DNA of 64,000 nucleotides from Campylobacter subantarcticus LMG 24377 (GCF_000816305.1 NZ_CP007773.1:1736001-1800000), one strand, 5' to 3'. Counted from the first letter of the stretch, positions 1 through 9,834 are shown. The notes: generated by a model not told the origin, from the letters alone. Program-made: numbers and translations.

Positions 1-809
1 CTTTCAATAGTGTCTTTTAACATCAATAAAGGTGAAAAACTCTCTTTTGCTACTAAAGAAACCAAACCCGAACCAAATTCTAAAGCCCCAAGTCCAGCTA
101 AAGTACCTGCACTTTTATTGGCAAAAATATATACATGACCTAAATCACCTTTGTTAAAACTACACTTTTTTTGAATAAGCTTTAAGTCTTTTCTCTCTAG
201 TAAAAAGCCCGATGTATTTTGTACTTGAATTTTTAATCCCAAATGTGCGATTTTGATTTTTCCTACAAACTCTTTTGCAAAATCTTCCAAAAGCTTTTCT
301 TTGACTACCCCCATACAAAGTGTATAATCTGCTTTAAAACACACATCTTGTCCAAGCCCACTAGGAATATCGCAAGCAATTTTTATTGCTTTACTTTGAG
401 AGATTTTTTGAATAATTCCTTGTAACTTTTCATCTAAGGCTTTATTTAAACCACTTCCAAAAACACAATCAACAATGATGTCAAAATCTTCAAAACAAGG
501 TTCTTCTTGTAAAAATTCAAAACCGATGTTTTGCAAAATTTGTTCTTGTTTGAGAAAGATTGTGCTTTTTTTATACGCCAAAACATAAGCAGATGCTTTT
601 TTAAGGTGTCGAATAGCTACGAGCCCATCGGCTCCATTGCCGCCTGTGCCGAGTAAAAATAAAATTTTAGCATTGTGTATTTTTTTGCTTTTTTTCTTGA
701 TAAAATTTGCAAGTTCAACGCCTGCATTTTCCATCATCAAAAATTCATCTAATCCTTTTTCAATCAGCTGTTTTTCATAAGAAATATTATCTTTACATAT
801 GGCTTTCAT
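1..809 (-). CDS. nnr: Bifunctional NAD(P)H-hydrate epimerase / dehydratase Nnr, 3' end cut by window edge
   Basis: The frame is open from an ATG at 809 down to base 1 (269 codons) and continues outside the window. The N-terminal YjeF-type epimerase domain shows GTGGNGADG at residues 54-62, then DCVFGSG and CDIPSGL motifs. The start of the ADP/ATP-dependent dehydratase domain follows (FNKGDLGHVYIFANKSAGT). The enzyme repairs hydrated NADH/NADPH in the cytoplasm: one domain epimerises the R form, the other dehydrates the S form. It overlaps the end of the upstream rmuC gene by 17 bp, so it is the distal gene of the tig-led operon. The start is chosen because it is the first ATG and keeps the whole epimerase domain. 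Confidence 0.88.
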   Translation of the reverse strand, partial: MKAICKDNISYEKQLIEKGLDEFLMMENAGVELANFIKKKSKKIHNAKILFLLGTGGNGADGLVAIRHLKKASAYVLAYKKSTIFLKQEQILQNIGFEFLQEEPCFEDFDIIVDCVFGSGLNKALDEKLQGIIQKISQSKAIKIACDIPSGLGQDVCFKADYTLCMGVVKEKLLEDFAKEFVGKIKIAHLGLKIQVQNTSGFLLERKDLKLIQKKCSFNKGDLGHVYIFANKSAGTLAGLGALEFGSGLVSLVAKESFSPLLMLKDTIE

Positions 810-2133
810 TACCAGCCTCGCAAGCTATAAGTTTTTGAGTTTTAGCACCTAATTCTTTAAGCTTTATCACCCTTGAAGCAATATTACCACTTCCGTGAGT
901 AAGTTTTGTTTGCATATTATCCACATTGGAATTTAATCTTTTAATATTATCTTTGATCTTTTCAAAATCTTCCAAAACGCCAGCAAATTTATCGTGAAAT
1001 TTTCCAAGCTCTTCAAAGGCCTTTAAGATATTCTCATTACTTTGGGTGTTTTTCCATGAAATATTTATCGTATTTAGTGCCATAAAAAGAGTATTTGGTG
1101 TGGTTAAGTATACCTTTTTTTTATAAGCATATTGATAAATTTCAAAATCTACGCTTAAAATCAAATCTAGAATGTTTTGATAAGGTATAAAAAGTAAAAC
1201 AAACTCATAAGTATGCTTATCATACTGCATATAAGGTTTCTTGGCTAATTCATCAATTCTCGCTTTTAGATTATATGCTAAATCAAGGCAAGTATTTTTA
1301 CTAACCTCCTCAAAACCAAAATCACTCGGTAGTGAAAATTTTGCATCTATAATAATGCTTTTTTGTTTATCTAAAAGCACTACCGCATCAGGAATGTAGG
1401 TTTTACCATCTTTTTGAAATCTCTCTTGCAGTTTATACTGCACACCTTCTACTAAACCACTATTTTCCAAAACAGACTTAAGTTGCAACTCTGCAAAATT
1501 ACCACGAATTTTTTTATCACCCTTTAAAACTTTAGCTAATTTATCCGCATTTTCACCCATATTTTGACTAAATTTAAACATATACTCAATTTGTGTTTTA
1601 ATGCTTGTTTCATTTTGGGCAAGTTTTTCACTGTATTCTTTAACACTTTTTTTAACCGGTAAAAAGATTTCTTCTAGGATTTTTTTCGCATCCTCATTCA
1701 GCATAAGCTTGTTTTGATTTAATATATTAGTATTTTGTTTTTGTAAATTTTGCTCTAATTCTTGCTTCAACTCTATCAAATTTTGTTTATATTTTTCTTC
1801 TAGTTTTAGCAAAGTTTGAGTGTATTCATCTCTTAATTCTGCACGTTCTTTTAAGTGCATATTTAAAAGTTCTTGTTGGGTGTGTTCTTTTTGCGCTAAT
1901 TTTGCCTCTAAAGCTTCGCTTTTTGACAAATAGTTTATTTTTTCTTCTAATAAAGTTGAATTTTTCTCCATAAGTGATTTTTTTTCTGATTCTAAAATAG
2001 AAATTTGATCTTGTAATGTTAAATTAGTTTGGTTTAAAAATTCTAACTTTGCTTTTTCTTTTTGACTTTTAAACACATACCATACAAAAGCCAAAACTAC
2101 AACCGCCAAAAGTGCTGTTAAAATGTTTTCCAT
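793..2133 (-). CDS. rmuC: RmuC family DNA recombination protein
   Basis: The 446-residue protein has an N-terminal transmembrane helix (about residues 5-20), a long charged coiled coil (about 25-145) and a C-terminal RmuC domain containing IRGNFAELQLKSVLE and the nuclease-like stretch PDAVVLLDKQKSIIIDAKF. That stretch resembles PD-(D/E)xK folds. RmuC proteins limit inversion and rearrangement at short inverted repeats; the biochemical mechanism is poorly defined. It begins 2 bp after the NYN gene stop and overlaps nnr at its 3' end, so it is co-transcribed. The family is common and the call is firm; the nuclease activity is family inference. Confidence 0.88.
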   Translation of the reverse strand: MENILTALLAVVVLAFVWYVFKSQKEKAKLEFLNQTNLTLQDQISILESEKKSLMEKNSTLLEEKINYLSKSEALEAKLAQKEHTQQELLNMHLKERAELRDEYTQTLLKLEEKYKQNLIELKQELEQNLQKQNTNILNQNKLMLNEDAKKILEEIFLPVKKSVKEYSEKLAQNETSIKTQIEYMFKFSQNMGENADKLAKVLKGDKKIRGNFAELQLKSVLENSGLVEGVQYKLQERFQKDGKTYIPDAVVLLDKQKSIIIDAKFSLPSDFGFEEVSKNTCLDLAYNLKARIDELAKKPYMQYDKHTYEFVLLFIPYQNILDLILSVDFEIYQYAYKKKVYLTTPNTLFMALNTINISWKNTQSNENILKAFEELGKFHDKFAGVLEDFEKIKDNIKRLNSNVDNMQTKLTHGSGNIASRVIKLKELGAKTQKLIACEAGNESHM

Positions 2134-2135
2134 TT

Positions 2136-2825
2136 TTACCCTTTTGTTTTTTCAATCAGAAAATAAATGTTTTTTTCATTGCCTTCTTTAAATTGTTTCA
2201 TTTGTGGTAAGAATTCTTTTACTAAGGCTCTAAAATTTTTAAAACCAAAATTTTGCGGGATAAAATTCGCATGTTTTCTGCTCATATTGGTGCGAATTTG
2301 AGCATATTCTGCACGACCCTTTTCTTCTATCAAGGCTTCTGTGATATTGATCAAATCTTTAATATACTCTTTGGTACTTAATACTTTTTCTTTAGATTCA
2401 TTTTGATCTAAATAAAAAAATTCACTAAAGGAATTAACATAAGATTTTACAGCTTGTTTTAATCCCATACCTATAACTTGCTTTTTGCTTTCTTTAAGTC
2501 TTTGAATTAAACTAGTATAATCACTATCACTAGAAACAATTACAAAAATATCAATATCTTTTTCATAAAAAATACTCATAATTTCAGTGATTAAATACAT
2601 ATCACTTGAGTTTTTATTAGCAGTAAAATTAAATTGTTGCATAGCTATAATAGAATACTGACCAATTTGCTCTTTCCAATTTTGTATATTTTTTTGCGTC
2701 CAATCTCCATAAATACGCTTGATGATAATTTCCCCATAATCAGAAGCGATATCAAAAATCGATTTTGCATATTTTGATGGAATATTTTCTGCATCAATAA
2801 ATATTGCTACACTTTTATTGTCCAT
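2136..2825 (-). CDS. NYN-domain putative RNase with C-terminal OST-HTH/LOTUS domain (LabA/DUF88-like)
   Basis: The protein has 229 residues. Residues 1-140 form a NYN (PIN-like) nuclease fold, with acidic residues in FIDAEN (9-14), NSSDMYLITE and SSDSDYTSLI that match the expected metal ligands. Residues about 150-225 look like an OST-HTH/LOTUS winged helix, with the pattern GRAEYAQIR, NFGFKNFRALV and a final YFLIEK strand. This NYN plus LOTUS combination is found in bacterial LabA/MARF1-like proteins, which are predicted to bind and cut RNA. It sits between comM and rmuC with spacings of 8 and 2 bp. Substrate and physiological role are unknown. The domain call is solid; the RNase activity is inferred. 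Confidence 0.8.
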   Translation of the reverse strand: MDNKSVAIFIDAENIPSKYAKSIFDIASDYGEIIIKRIYGDWTQKNIQNWKEQIGQYSIIAMQQFNFTANKNSSDMYLITEIMSIFYEKDIDIFVIVSSDSDYTSLIQRLKESKKQVIGMGLKQAVKSYVNSFSEFFYLDQNESKEKVLSTKEYIKDLINITEALIEEKGRAEYAQIRTNMSRKHANFIPQNFGFKNFRALVKEFLPQMKQFKEGNEKNIYFLIEKTKG

Positions 2826-2833
2826 TTTTTCTC

Positions 2834-4342
2834 CTATGTAGTTCTCATTCTAAAACTTAGTGCTTTTAAAATATGAGTTTTCAAAATCAACTCACTTTGC
2901 TCTAAGTCTGCAATGGTCCTTGCTACTTTTATGGTTTTATTGATCCCTCTTTGAGAAAGGTTGTATGAGCTTATAGCCTTTTGTAAAATTTCATTCGCAG
3001 AAGAATCTAAAATACAAAATTGTTTCATCTGCTCATCATTTAATTTAGCATTAAATTCTTCTTGTTTTCTTTGCTTTTGAAATAAAAATCCTTTAAAAAC
3101 CATTTTACTCATTTGCTCAGAGCTTAAGCTTGTTTTGTCTTCATGTGAAATCTCATCCATAGCCACATAAAGATCAATCCTGTCTAAAATAGGAGATGAA
3201 ATTTTATTTTTATATTTTTTAATTTCTATCTCTTGACAACAACATGCAAGACTTTTAGAAAACAAATTTCCGCAAGGACAGGGATTTTGCGCGCAAGCAA
3301 ATAAAAATTTAGTCTCATAAATCACTTTGGCATTAACTCTTGAAATAAGAATTTTAAAATCCTCTAATGGCTCTCTTAAGCTTTCTATGATTTGTTTTGA
3401 AAAATGAGGAAACTCATCAAAAAACAAAACTCCTCCATTTGCAAGTGCTATTTCTCCTATCTTGGCATTTTTGGTTCCTCCGCCAAAAATACTAGCTCTA
3501 GTACTTGTATGATGAGGACTTCTAAAAACCCTACTAGCACTAAAATCATCATCTAAAGAATTTAATGACTTATAGGCATTTTGGGCTAAAATTTCTTTCA
3601 AACTTTGTGGCGGCATGATAAAAGGAAGTCTTTTAGCACACATACTTTTACCACTACCTGGACTACCTTCAAATAAAATATTATGCATACCCAAAGCTGC
3701 TATTATACAAGCAAATTTAGCATTTTCTTGACCCTTAACTTCTTTAAAATCATAAGGGTAAATAGAATTTTTTATATATTTTTGATTATTAATTTCTATG
3801 GCATTTTCAAATAAAGGATGAGCACTGTTTATATGATAATTTTCGTAATTTTTTGCTTTAAAAAAATCTATTGCTTGTGTTAAATTTTCTAAAGAATAAA
3901 TTGTTAGATTAGGTATCATCGAAGCTTTTTGTGCTATGGCTTTTGGTACTACTACTTTGGCATTTTGTACTTTTGCACTTAAAAAAAGTAAGATAGAGAA
4001 TAAACTAGCAGTACTTTTAATACTTCCATCTAATCCAAGTTCTCCAAAAACAAAAAAATCATCTAAATTTTCTTTTTGAAATAAAATCAAAATCGCAATA
4101 GCCAAATCAAAATGAGAGCCATTTTTAGGTATATCTGAAGGACTAAGATTGATAGTGATTTTTTGTGCTGGAAAATTGAAATTTTGACTTAATAAAGTCG
4201 CCTTAACTCTTTCTGTGCTTTCTTTGATGGTAGAATTTGCAAGACCTACTATACTAAAGCTTGGTAAACCTCTTGTGAAAGTTGATTCTACGTCGATAAT
4301 ATCAAGCTCTGTAGAAAAACTCGCACATCTTAATTTTTTCAT
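2834..4342 (-). CDS. comM: YifB/ComM family Mg-chelatase-like AAA+ ATPase
   Basis: The 502-residue protein has an N-terminal Lon-protease-like (S5) fold (about 1-170), a Walker A motif EGSPGSGKS at 225-233, a Walker B stretch GVLFFDEFPHF, and a cysteine cluster PCPCGN followed by ACCC around 355-370, as usual in ComM. A C-terminal Mg-chelatase segment contains SSANEIL and LSQRGINKTIKVARTIADL. ComM is a hexameric helicase that promotes branch migration when transformed DNA integrates, fitting naturally competent Campylobacter. Its start codon overlaps the end of def by 4 bp, and it belongs to the tig-led operon. Confidence 0.9.
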   Translation of the reverse strand: MKKLRCASFSTELDIIDVESTFTRGLPSFSIVGLANSTIKESTERVKATLLSQNFNFPAQKITINLSPSDIPKNGSHFDLAIAILILFQKENLDDFFVFGELGLDGSIKSTASLFSILLFLSAKVQNAKVVVPKAIAQKASMIPNLTIYSLENLTQAIDFFKAKNYENYHINSAHPLFENAIEINNQKYIKNSIYPYDFKEVKGQENAKFACIIAALGMHNILFEGSPGSGKSMCAKRLPFIMPPQSLKEILAQNAYKSLNSLDDDFSASRVFRSPHHTSTRASIFGGGTKNAKIGEIALANGGVLFFDEFPHFSKQIIESLREPLEDFKILISRVNAKVIYETKFLFACAQNPCPCGNLFSKSLACCCQEIEIKKYKNKISSPILDRIDLYVAMDEISHEDKTSLSSEQMSKMVFKGFLFQKQRKQEEFNAKLNDEQMKQFCILDSSANEILQKAISSYNLSQRGINKTIKVARTIADLEQSELILKTHILKALSFRMRTT

Positions 4343-4863
4343 TTATTTTTTTTGGATTTTTTTTTAAAATCTTTATCAAATTTTTGGCGTTTTAAAAAAG
4401 AAAGTTTTTCTATAAATAAATGCCCATCAAGATGATCAACTTCATGCTGAATAGCTACTGCTAAAAATTCATGCGCCTCTAAGCTTTGTGCTTTACCAAA
4501 CCTATCTTGATAATCAAGTTGTATATTTTTATAACGCATTACATCTTCATAAAAACCTGGTATACTTAAACAACCCTCATTGCAAGCAATTTTTTCATCG
4601 TCCAAAGGTGTTATGGTAGGATTAATAATTTCCAAAAGAGTCTGCTTGTCTTCTTTTTGTTCACCTTCTTCATCTCCAATATCTACAAGCAAAGCTCTAA
4701 CTGGCACATCTACCTGAATGGCAGCCAAACCAACTCCTTTATTTGTTATCATAGTTTCATACATATCATCTAACAGCGCATGTAACTCATTGTCAAATTT
4801 TTCTATTTTTTGAGATTGCAAAAACAATCTCGGATTAGGATAGGTGATTATTTTTCTTATCAT
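4339..4863 (-). CDS. def: Peptide deformylase
   Basis: All three deformylase motifs are present in this 174-residue protein: GVGLAAIQ (43-50), EGCLS (96-100, metal ligand Cys98) and HEVDH (140-144, two metal-binding His and catalytic Glu). It removes the formyl group from nascent proteins at the ribosome exit. A charged insertion of about 10 residues (around 64-74) separates strands, and the tail is lysine-rich. It overlaps both the upstream GGDEF-like gene and downstream comM by 4 bp, suggesting translational coupling. Being in one operon with trigger factor and ClpP groups three nascent-chain and protein-quality functions. Confidence 0.96.
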   Translation of the reverse strand: MIRKIITYPNPRLFLQSQKIEKFDNELHALLDDMYETMITNKGVGLAAIQVDVPVRALLVDIGDEEGEQKEDKQTLLEIINPTITPLDDEKIACNEGCLSIPGFYEDVMRYKNIQLDYQDRFGKAQSLEAHEFLAVAIQHEVDHLDGHLFIEKLSFLKRQKFDKDFKKKSKKNK

Positions 4864-5900
4864 TTTTCTTTTTCCACTACCACAAAAGGTTCTAAATTTT
4901 TACCCGAATTTTTTAAAGCTTGGGTGCATTTTTCTATCAATTTTTCACTTTTACTGTCTTGATTAACCGCACTAACAGCCACTTCAACATCTACATCTAT
5001 TTCTTTATCTGCTAAGAAAAAATTTGAATTTTCCAAAGACTCTAAAATTTTATTACATATTTCTTGTGCTTTTTCTAAATTAGTGTGTGAGATCATCATA
5101 ACAAAAATATTATTACCACAATGAGCAACAATATCACTTGATGATACATTTTTACTAAAAATTCTACAAATACTTTTCAAAAAAGCATTTTTTTCTTTCT
5201 GTGTATAAGTTTGCTCTAAAATTCCTTCTTTTACTCTAAAAAATATCAAAGAAGTATGATAATTATATTTTGCACTACTTTCAATGCTTTTTTCTAAATT
5301 TTCTAAAAAATATTTTTTGTTATAAACCCCAAATTTAGAGTCAAAATCACTTTGTTCTTCTATGTGTTTATAAGTTTGTCTTACTTCATCAAAATTTTCT
5401 TTAATCTCATCTGAATATTTATCTAAAATATTGGAAAACCTTGAAAGATCTGCTTCAAGCGCATGAATTACATTGGAAACTGCTAAATTACCTGTACTAA
5501 TTGCAAGTTCTGAATTACGTCTTCTTAGCATATCTTTAACTGTTTCAAGATGTCTATAAATCATAGCAATGTATTGTAATAATGCCGAAGTAGAGCTAAA
5601 ACTTTTTTTGATTTCTTGTTCTATATTTGCACGTTTGATACCATCATCATTTTGCTCAAATTCCATAATCTCACTAACTTTCTTCTTAAAAGCAACCGGA
5701 CGATCTTCAAGCATTTTTTGAAAATAAACTCCATAATTAGTTGGTGTTGGAGGTACATTATCTTTTACAAGCTCAGTTAGTATAGACTTTGCAAATTTTT
5801 CAAATTCCCCACCACTAATTTTTTGAATTTTTGGAGCTTCTTTGACCGGAGTTGGATCACTACTTAAATTTAAATCAGCAAATAAATCATCATCTAACAT
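4860..5900 (-). CDS. Degenerate GGDEF-domain protein
   Basis: The protein has 346 residues. Residues about 30-185 are helical and charged. Residues about 188-335 show a GGDEF-type fold: it begins DSKFGVYNKKYFLENLEKS, as diguanylate cyclases begin after their signalling helix, and the catalytic hairpin is at 257-270. The signature position reads CGNNIF (261-266) instead of GG(D/E)EF, and the usual metal-binding Asp in the first strand is replaced (LIFFRVKEG). Cyclase activity is therefore unlikely from sequence; a binding or scaffold role is possible but unproven. No membrane segment is seen. It lies between clpP (14-bp gap) and def (4-bp overlap). Confidence 0.72.
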   Translation of the reverse strand: MLDDDLFADLNLSSDPTPVKEAPKIQKISGGEFEKFAKSILTELVKDNVPPTPTNYGVYFQKMLEDRPVAFKKKVSEIMEFEQNDDGIKRANIEQEIKKSFSSTSALLQYIAMIYRHLETVKDMLRRRNSELAISTGNLAVSNVIHALEADLSRFSNILDKYSDEIKENFDEVRQTYKHIEEQSDFDSKFGVYNKKYFLENLEKSIESSAKYNYHTSLIFFRVKEGILEQTYTQKEKNAFLKSICRIFSKNVSSSDIVAHCGNNIFVMMISHTNLEKAQEICNKILESLENSNFFLADKEIDVDVEVAVSAVNQDSKSEKLIEKCTQALKNSGKNLEPFVVVEKEK

Positions 5901-5914
5901 TACTATGTTTTTCC

Positions 5915-6505
5915 TTATTTAAAACTTTTTTCCAAAACCTTATCGATTAAGCCATATTCCTTAGCTTCAGCTGCACTCATAAAGAAGTCTCTATCAGTGT
6001 CTTTTTCTATTTTAGAGAGTTTTTGTTTAGTGTTTTTAGCCAAGATATCATTTAAAATCGCTTTTAATCTTAGAATTTCTTTTGCTTGAATTTCTATATC
6101 AGCTGCTTGCCCCCTTGCTCCACCTAGTGGCTGGTGAATCATGATTCTTGAATTTGGTAAAGCAAATCTTTTTCCTGGAGTACCACAACTTAGTAAAAAT
6201 GCACCCATTGAAGCAGCTTGACCAATACAAATAGTACTTACATCAGCTTTAATATAATTCATTGTATCATGAATACTAAATCCACTAGTTACAACCCCAC
6301 CTGGTGAGTTAATATAAAGATAAATATCTTTTTGAGGATCTTCAGCCTCTAAAAACAAAAGCTGAGCTACGATAGAAGCAGCAAGATCATCATTGATCTC
6401 GCCACTTAGCATTATAATTCTATCTTTTAAAAGCCTTGAGTATATATCATAACTTCTTTCGCCTCTGCTTGTTTTTTCAACTACATAGGGTATATATAAA
6501 CTCAT
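5915..6505 (-). CDS. clpP: ATP-dependent Clp protease proteolytic subunit
   Basis: The 196-residue length is typical. The catalytic triad is visible as Ser99 in [11 protein letters not shown], His124 in [12 protein letters not shown] and Asp173 in [13 protein letters not shown]. ClpP forms the tetradecameric serine protease chamber fed by ClpX or ClpA in the cytoplasm. The GxGG-type oxyanion segment [10 protein letters not shown] is intact. It starts immediately at the end of tig (1-bp overlap), the classical tig-clpP pairing. Confidence 0.97.
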   Translation of the reverse strand: MSLYIPYVVEKTSRGERSYDIYSRLLKDRIIMLSGEINDDLAASIVAQLLFLEAEDPQKDIYLYINSPGGVVTSGFSIHDTMNYIKADVSTICIGQAASMGAFLLSCGTPGKRFALPNSRIMIHQPLGGARGQAADIEIQAKEILRLKAILNDILAKNTKQKLSKIEKDTDRDFFMSAAEAKEYGLIDKVLEKSFK

Positions 6506-7824
6506 TATTTTTCACTTTCTTTTTCAGTTTTATTTTTATCATTTTTTTTAAAAATATCAGCAAAAAGTTTTTCTTCGATTAAAGACATTTTAATAGCAGG
6601 TAATGCACCTTGTTTTTTGTAATTATCCAAATGTTCTTGCGGCTTAAAGCCATATCTATAAGCTTCAAAATAAATCGCTTGGATTAATTCTTGATCGCTT
6701 ACCGTAACATTTCTAAGTTTTGCTAGCTCATCTATAATGAAAGTTAATTTTACACTTTTTTGTGCATCTTCTTTAAAACTTTTTCTTTTTTCTTTATATT
6801 TAGTTTCATCTTTAAATTCTTTTAATTCTTCCTCGCTAAGATTTCTTAAAGAATTTCTAAATTGCATATCTGTTTCTTGTTCTACTATATTTCTTGGTAA
6901 AACAAAATCAAACTTAGCTACCAAAGCTTCTGCAAATTGATTTTTTAATTCATCATTAATAAGTTTAAAGATTTTTTCATTTTTTAACTGCTCTTTGATT
7001 TTAGCATCTAATTTTTCAACACTTGGTTCTTTTTCATCAGGAATTAGGTTTTTCAAAAGTTCTTCGTTTAATTCAGGCATTTTAAGTTCTTGAATTTCAT
7101 GAATTTTTACTTTAAATACCGCATCTTTTCCTGCTAAATGTGCTGCACCATATTCTTTTGGAAAAGTCACGTTAATATCTTTTTCTTCACCTGCTTTTAA
7201 ACCAACCATACCTTCTTCAAATCCTGGTATAAATTGTTTTGAGCCAATTTCTAAAACATAATTTTGCGCTTTCCCGCCATCAAAAGCTTTACCATCCACA
7301 AAGCCTTCAAAGTCAAATTTAGCAAAATCACCTTCTTTTAATGCTCTTACCTCTTTGATTGCTTCAGGAGTAGCAAATCTTTTTAACAATTCTTCTTTTT
7401 TTGCATCAATTTCTTTTTGAGTTACTTTTGGTGTATTATAAGTTGGAACTAAAGCCTCATAACCATCTAATTTTACTTCCGGTCTAAAAGATAATACCAT
7501 TTGAGCTTCAATATCACCATCTTTTCTATCAAATTTTTCAAAATACGGCTCGCCTACTAAATCTTTTGCTTCTTTTTTGATCTCTTTTAATACATTATCT
7601 ACAGCATTTCTTAAAAGATCTTGCTCCGCATCTCTTGTAAGCTCTTTTTCATATCTTTTAAGTATAGCAGCCACAGGAACTTTTCCCGCTCTAAAGCCAT
7701 CCATTTTCATAGTTTTAGATGCTTTTTTAGCTAATTTTTCCACTTCTGCTTTAATAGCTCCTTGAGCAATTTTCACAGTAGCATTTGCATTTGCAAAATC
7801 AATTAGTTTTGCTGTAACTTCCAT
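6505..7824 (-). CDS. tig: Trigger factor, ribosome-associated chaperone/PPIase
   Basis: The 439-residue protein has the three trigger-factor domains: an N-terminal ribosome-binding domain with signature GFRAGKVP (about 44-51), an FKBP-type prolyl isomerase domain (about 150-245, containing [20 protein letters not shown]), and a helical C-terminal chaperone domain ending in a lysine- and glutamate-rich tail. It binds ribosomal protein L23 and shields nascent chains. It is the first gene of the minus-strand operon running to nnr. The promoter should lie in the 109-bp divergent gap shared with folE. Confidence 0.96.
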   Translation of the reverse strand: MEVTAKLIDFANANATVKIAQGAIKAEVEKLAKKASKTMKMDGFRAGKVPVAAILKRYEKELTRDAEQDLLRNAVDNVLKEIKKEAKDLVGEPYFEKFDRKDGDIEAQMVLSFRPEVKLDGYEALVPTYNTPKVTQKEIDAKKEELLKRFATPEAIKEVRALKEGDFAKFDFEGFVDGKAFDGGKAQNYVLEIGSKQFIPGFEEGMVGLKAGEEKDINVTFPKEYGAAHLAGKDAVFKVKIHEIQELKMPELNEELLKNLIPDEKEPSVEKLDAKIKEQLKNEKIFKLINDELKNQFAEALVAKFDFVLPRNIVEQETDMQFRNSLRNLSEEELKEFKDETKYKEKRKSFKEDAQKSVKLTFIIDELAKLRNVTVSDQELIQAIYFEAYRYGFKPQEHLDNYKKQGALPAIKMSLIEEKLFADIFKKNDKNKTEKESEK

Positions 7825-7933
7825 AATATTTTCCCTTTTTTAATAAAATTTTTCGATAATATACCAAAATTTTCCTTATCGCTTTATATAAAAATAAAAA
7901 TATGTTAAAATTTTAATTTTTGATGGAGAAAAA

Positions 7934-8506
7934 ATGCAAGAAAAGTTTGAACAATCAGTAAAAAATATGTTAGAAATTATCGGAGAAAATCCTCAAAGAG
8001 AAGGACTTTTAAAAACTCCTACTAGGGTTTTTAAAGCTTTTGAATTTTTCAGTAGTGGTTATAAACAAGATCCAAAACAAATACTAAATGATGCTTTATT
8101 TGAAAGCTCAAATAACGAAATGGTTTTAGTAAGAGATATTGAATTTTATAGTCTTTGCGAACATCATCTTTTACCGTTTTTTGGGCGCGTACATGTTGCG
8201 TATATACCAAATAAAAAAGTCATAGGACTTAGTAAAATTCCACGTCTTGTAGAAGTTTTTGCAAGACGCTTGCAAATTCAAGAACAACTCACAGAGCAAA
8301 TCGCAGAAGCACTAATGGAGCATGTAGGCGCCAAAGGCGTTGGGGTGGTTATTGAGGCAAGACATATGTGTGTTGAAATGCGCGGGGTACAAAAAGCAAA
8401 TTCAACCACTAGTACTTCAGCCTTAAGAGGTAGTTTTTTAAAAAGTGAAAAAACTCGAAAAGAATTTTTCACCCTCATCAACTCAGCAAAACAGGTTAGA
8501 TTTTAA
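7934..8506 (+). CDS. folE: GTP cyclohydrolase I
   Basis: The 190-residue protein carries the type I cyclohydrolase signatures [16 protein letters not shown] (zinc ligands Cys75 and His78), [20 protein letters not shown] and MCVEMRGV (third zinc ligand Cys). It converts GTP to dihydroneopterin triphosphate, the first step of folate synthesis. A gagaaa ribosome site precedes the ATG. The stop codon overlaps the fliI ATG by one base (TAATG), so folE and fliI are translationally coupled, an ordinary Campylobacter arrangement without functional linkage. Confidence 0.96.
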   Translation: MQEKFEQSVKNMLEIIGENPQREGLLKTPTRVFKAFEFFSSGYKQDPKQILNDALFESSNNEMVLVRDIEFYSLCEHHLLPFFGRVHVAYIPNKKVIGLSKIPRLVEVFARRLQIQEQLTEQIAEALMEHVGAKGVGVVIEARHMCVEMRGVQKANSTTSTSALRGSFLKSEKTRKEFFTLINSAKQVRF

Positions 8507-9816
8507 TGGGTTTAGAAAAACTTCGCAGCAAAATCACATCACAAAGCCTAGCTAGTGTGTTTGGGCAAATCACCAAAATTTCAAGCACTAGCATAGAAAT
8601 AAATGGCTTAAAAACTAGTATAGGCGATATTATTAAGATTGTTTCTAGCGAGGATGAAAGTAAAGAAGCAATGGCCATGGTAGTAGAAGTAGATGAAAAT
8701 TTAAGCTATTTAAGTCCTTTTAGTTTTGTGGAAGGATTTAAAATAGGTGATCGTGCGTTCATTAATGATGCGGGTATGCAAATAGGCGTAAGTGATGGAC
8801 TTTTAGGAAGAGTGGTAGATCCTTTTATGCGACCAAAAGACGGCAAAGGACCTATTGAGGCAAGCAAATTTATGCCTATTATGCGTGCGCCTATTGATGC
8901 GATGAAGCGAGGTTTGATAGAGGAAGTTTTTCCAGTAGGTGTTAAAACAATAGATGCACTTTTAACTTGTGGGGTAGGACAAAAGCTTGGGATTTTTGCA
9001 GGAAGTGGAGTTGGTAAATCAACCTTAATGGGCATGATAGTAAAAAATTCCAAAGCTCCTATTAAAATCATAGCTTTAATAGGAGAGCGTGGTAGGGAAA
9101 TTCCTGAATTTATACAAAAAAATCTTGGTGGTAAACTTGATGATACTGTCATCATCGTTGCAACAAGTGATGATAGCGCGCTAATGAGAAAATACGGAGC
9201 ATTTTGCGCTATGAGTGTGGCTGAGTATTTTAAAGAACAAGGTAAAGATGTGCTTTTTATAATGGATAGCGTAACGCGCTTTGCTATGGCTCAAAGAGAA
9301 ATAGGACTTGCTTTAGGTGAACCTCCAACTACAAAAGGGTATCCACCTAGTGTTTTAAGTCTTTTGCCTCAACTAATGGAACGAGCAGGTAAGGAAGAAG
9401 GTAAAGGAACTATAACAGCTTTTTTTACAGTGCTTGTAGATGGTGATGATATGAGCGATCCAATCGCTGACCAAAGTAGATCTATCTTAGATGGACACAT
9501 AGTACTTAGTCGTGAACTTACTGATTTTGGAATTTATCCACCCATAAATATACAAAATTCAGCCTCAAGGGTAATGGGAGATATTATCAGCAACGAACAC
9601 AAGCTAGCTGCTAGAAAATTCAAACGTTTAAATTCTTTACTAAAAGAAAATGAAGTATTACTGCGTATTGGCGCGTATCAAAAAGGAAGTGATAAAGAAC
9701 TAGATCAAGCTATCACCAAAAAAGACTTTATGCAACAATTTTTAAGTCAAAACCCCGAAGAAAGCTTTGAATTTGATGATACGATTAATATGCTTAAGAT
9801 GATCGATATGCAATAA
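8506..9816 (+). CDS. fliI: Flagellar export ATPase FliI
   Basis: The 436-residue F1-beta-like ATPase has Walker A AGSGVGKST at 165-173, a GERGREI motif, and a Walker B strand DVLFIMDSVTRFAMAQREIGLALGEPP written here only in part (VLFIMDSVTRFA). FliI forms the hexameric ATPase at the cytoplasmic face of the flagellar type III export gate with FliH and FliJ. It overlaps folE by 1 bp. A run of flagellar-regulon genes begins just after its stop codon. Confidence 0.96.
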   Translation: MGLEKLRSKITSQSLASVFGQITKISSTSIEINGLKTSIGDIIKIVSSEDESKEAMAMVVEVDENLSYLSPFSFVEGFKIGDRAFINDAGMQIGVSDGLLGRVVDPFMRPKDGKGPIEASKFMPIMRAPIDAMKRGLIEEVFPVGVKTIDALLTCGVGQKLGIFAGSGVGKSTLMGMIVKNSKAPIKIIALIGERGREIPEFIQKNLGGKLDDTVIIVATSDDSALMRKYGAFCAMSVAEYFKEQGKDVLFIMDSVTRFAMAQREIGLALGEPPTTKGYPPSVLSLLPQLMERAGKEEGKGTITAFFTVLVDGDDMSDPIADQSRSILDGHIVLSRELTDFGIYPPINIQNSASRVMGDIISNEHKLAARKFKRLNSLLKENEVLLRIGAYQKGSDKELDQAITKKDFMQQFLSQNPEESFEFDDTINMLKMIDMQ

Positions 9817-9834
9817 TTGGAATGATTTTTGCTT
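9816..9834 (+). promoter_or_regulatory. Sigma-54 (RpoN) promoter upstream of the 9871 gene
   Basis: The sequence TTGGAATGATTTTTGCT contains the -24 GG (9819-9820) and -12 GC (9831-9832) dinucleotides with exactly 10 bases between, the strict RpoN spacing. It lies right after the fliI stop and about 38 bp before the ATG at 9871. Confidence 0.85.
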
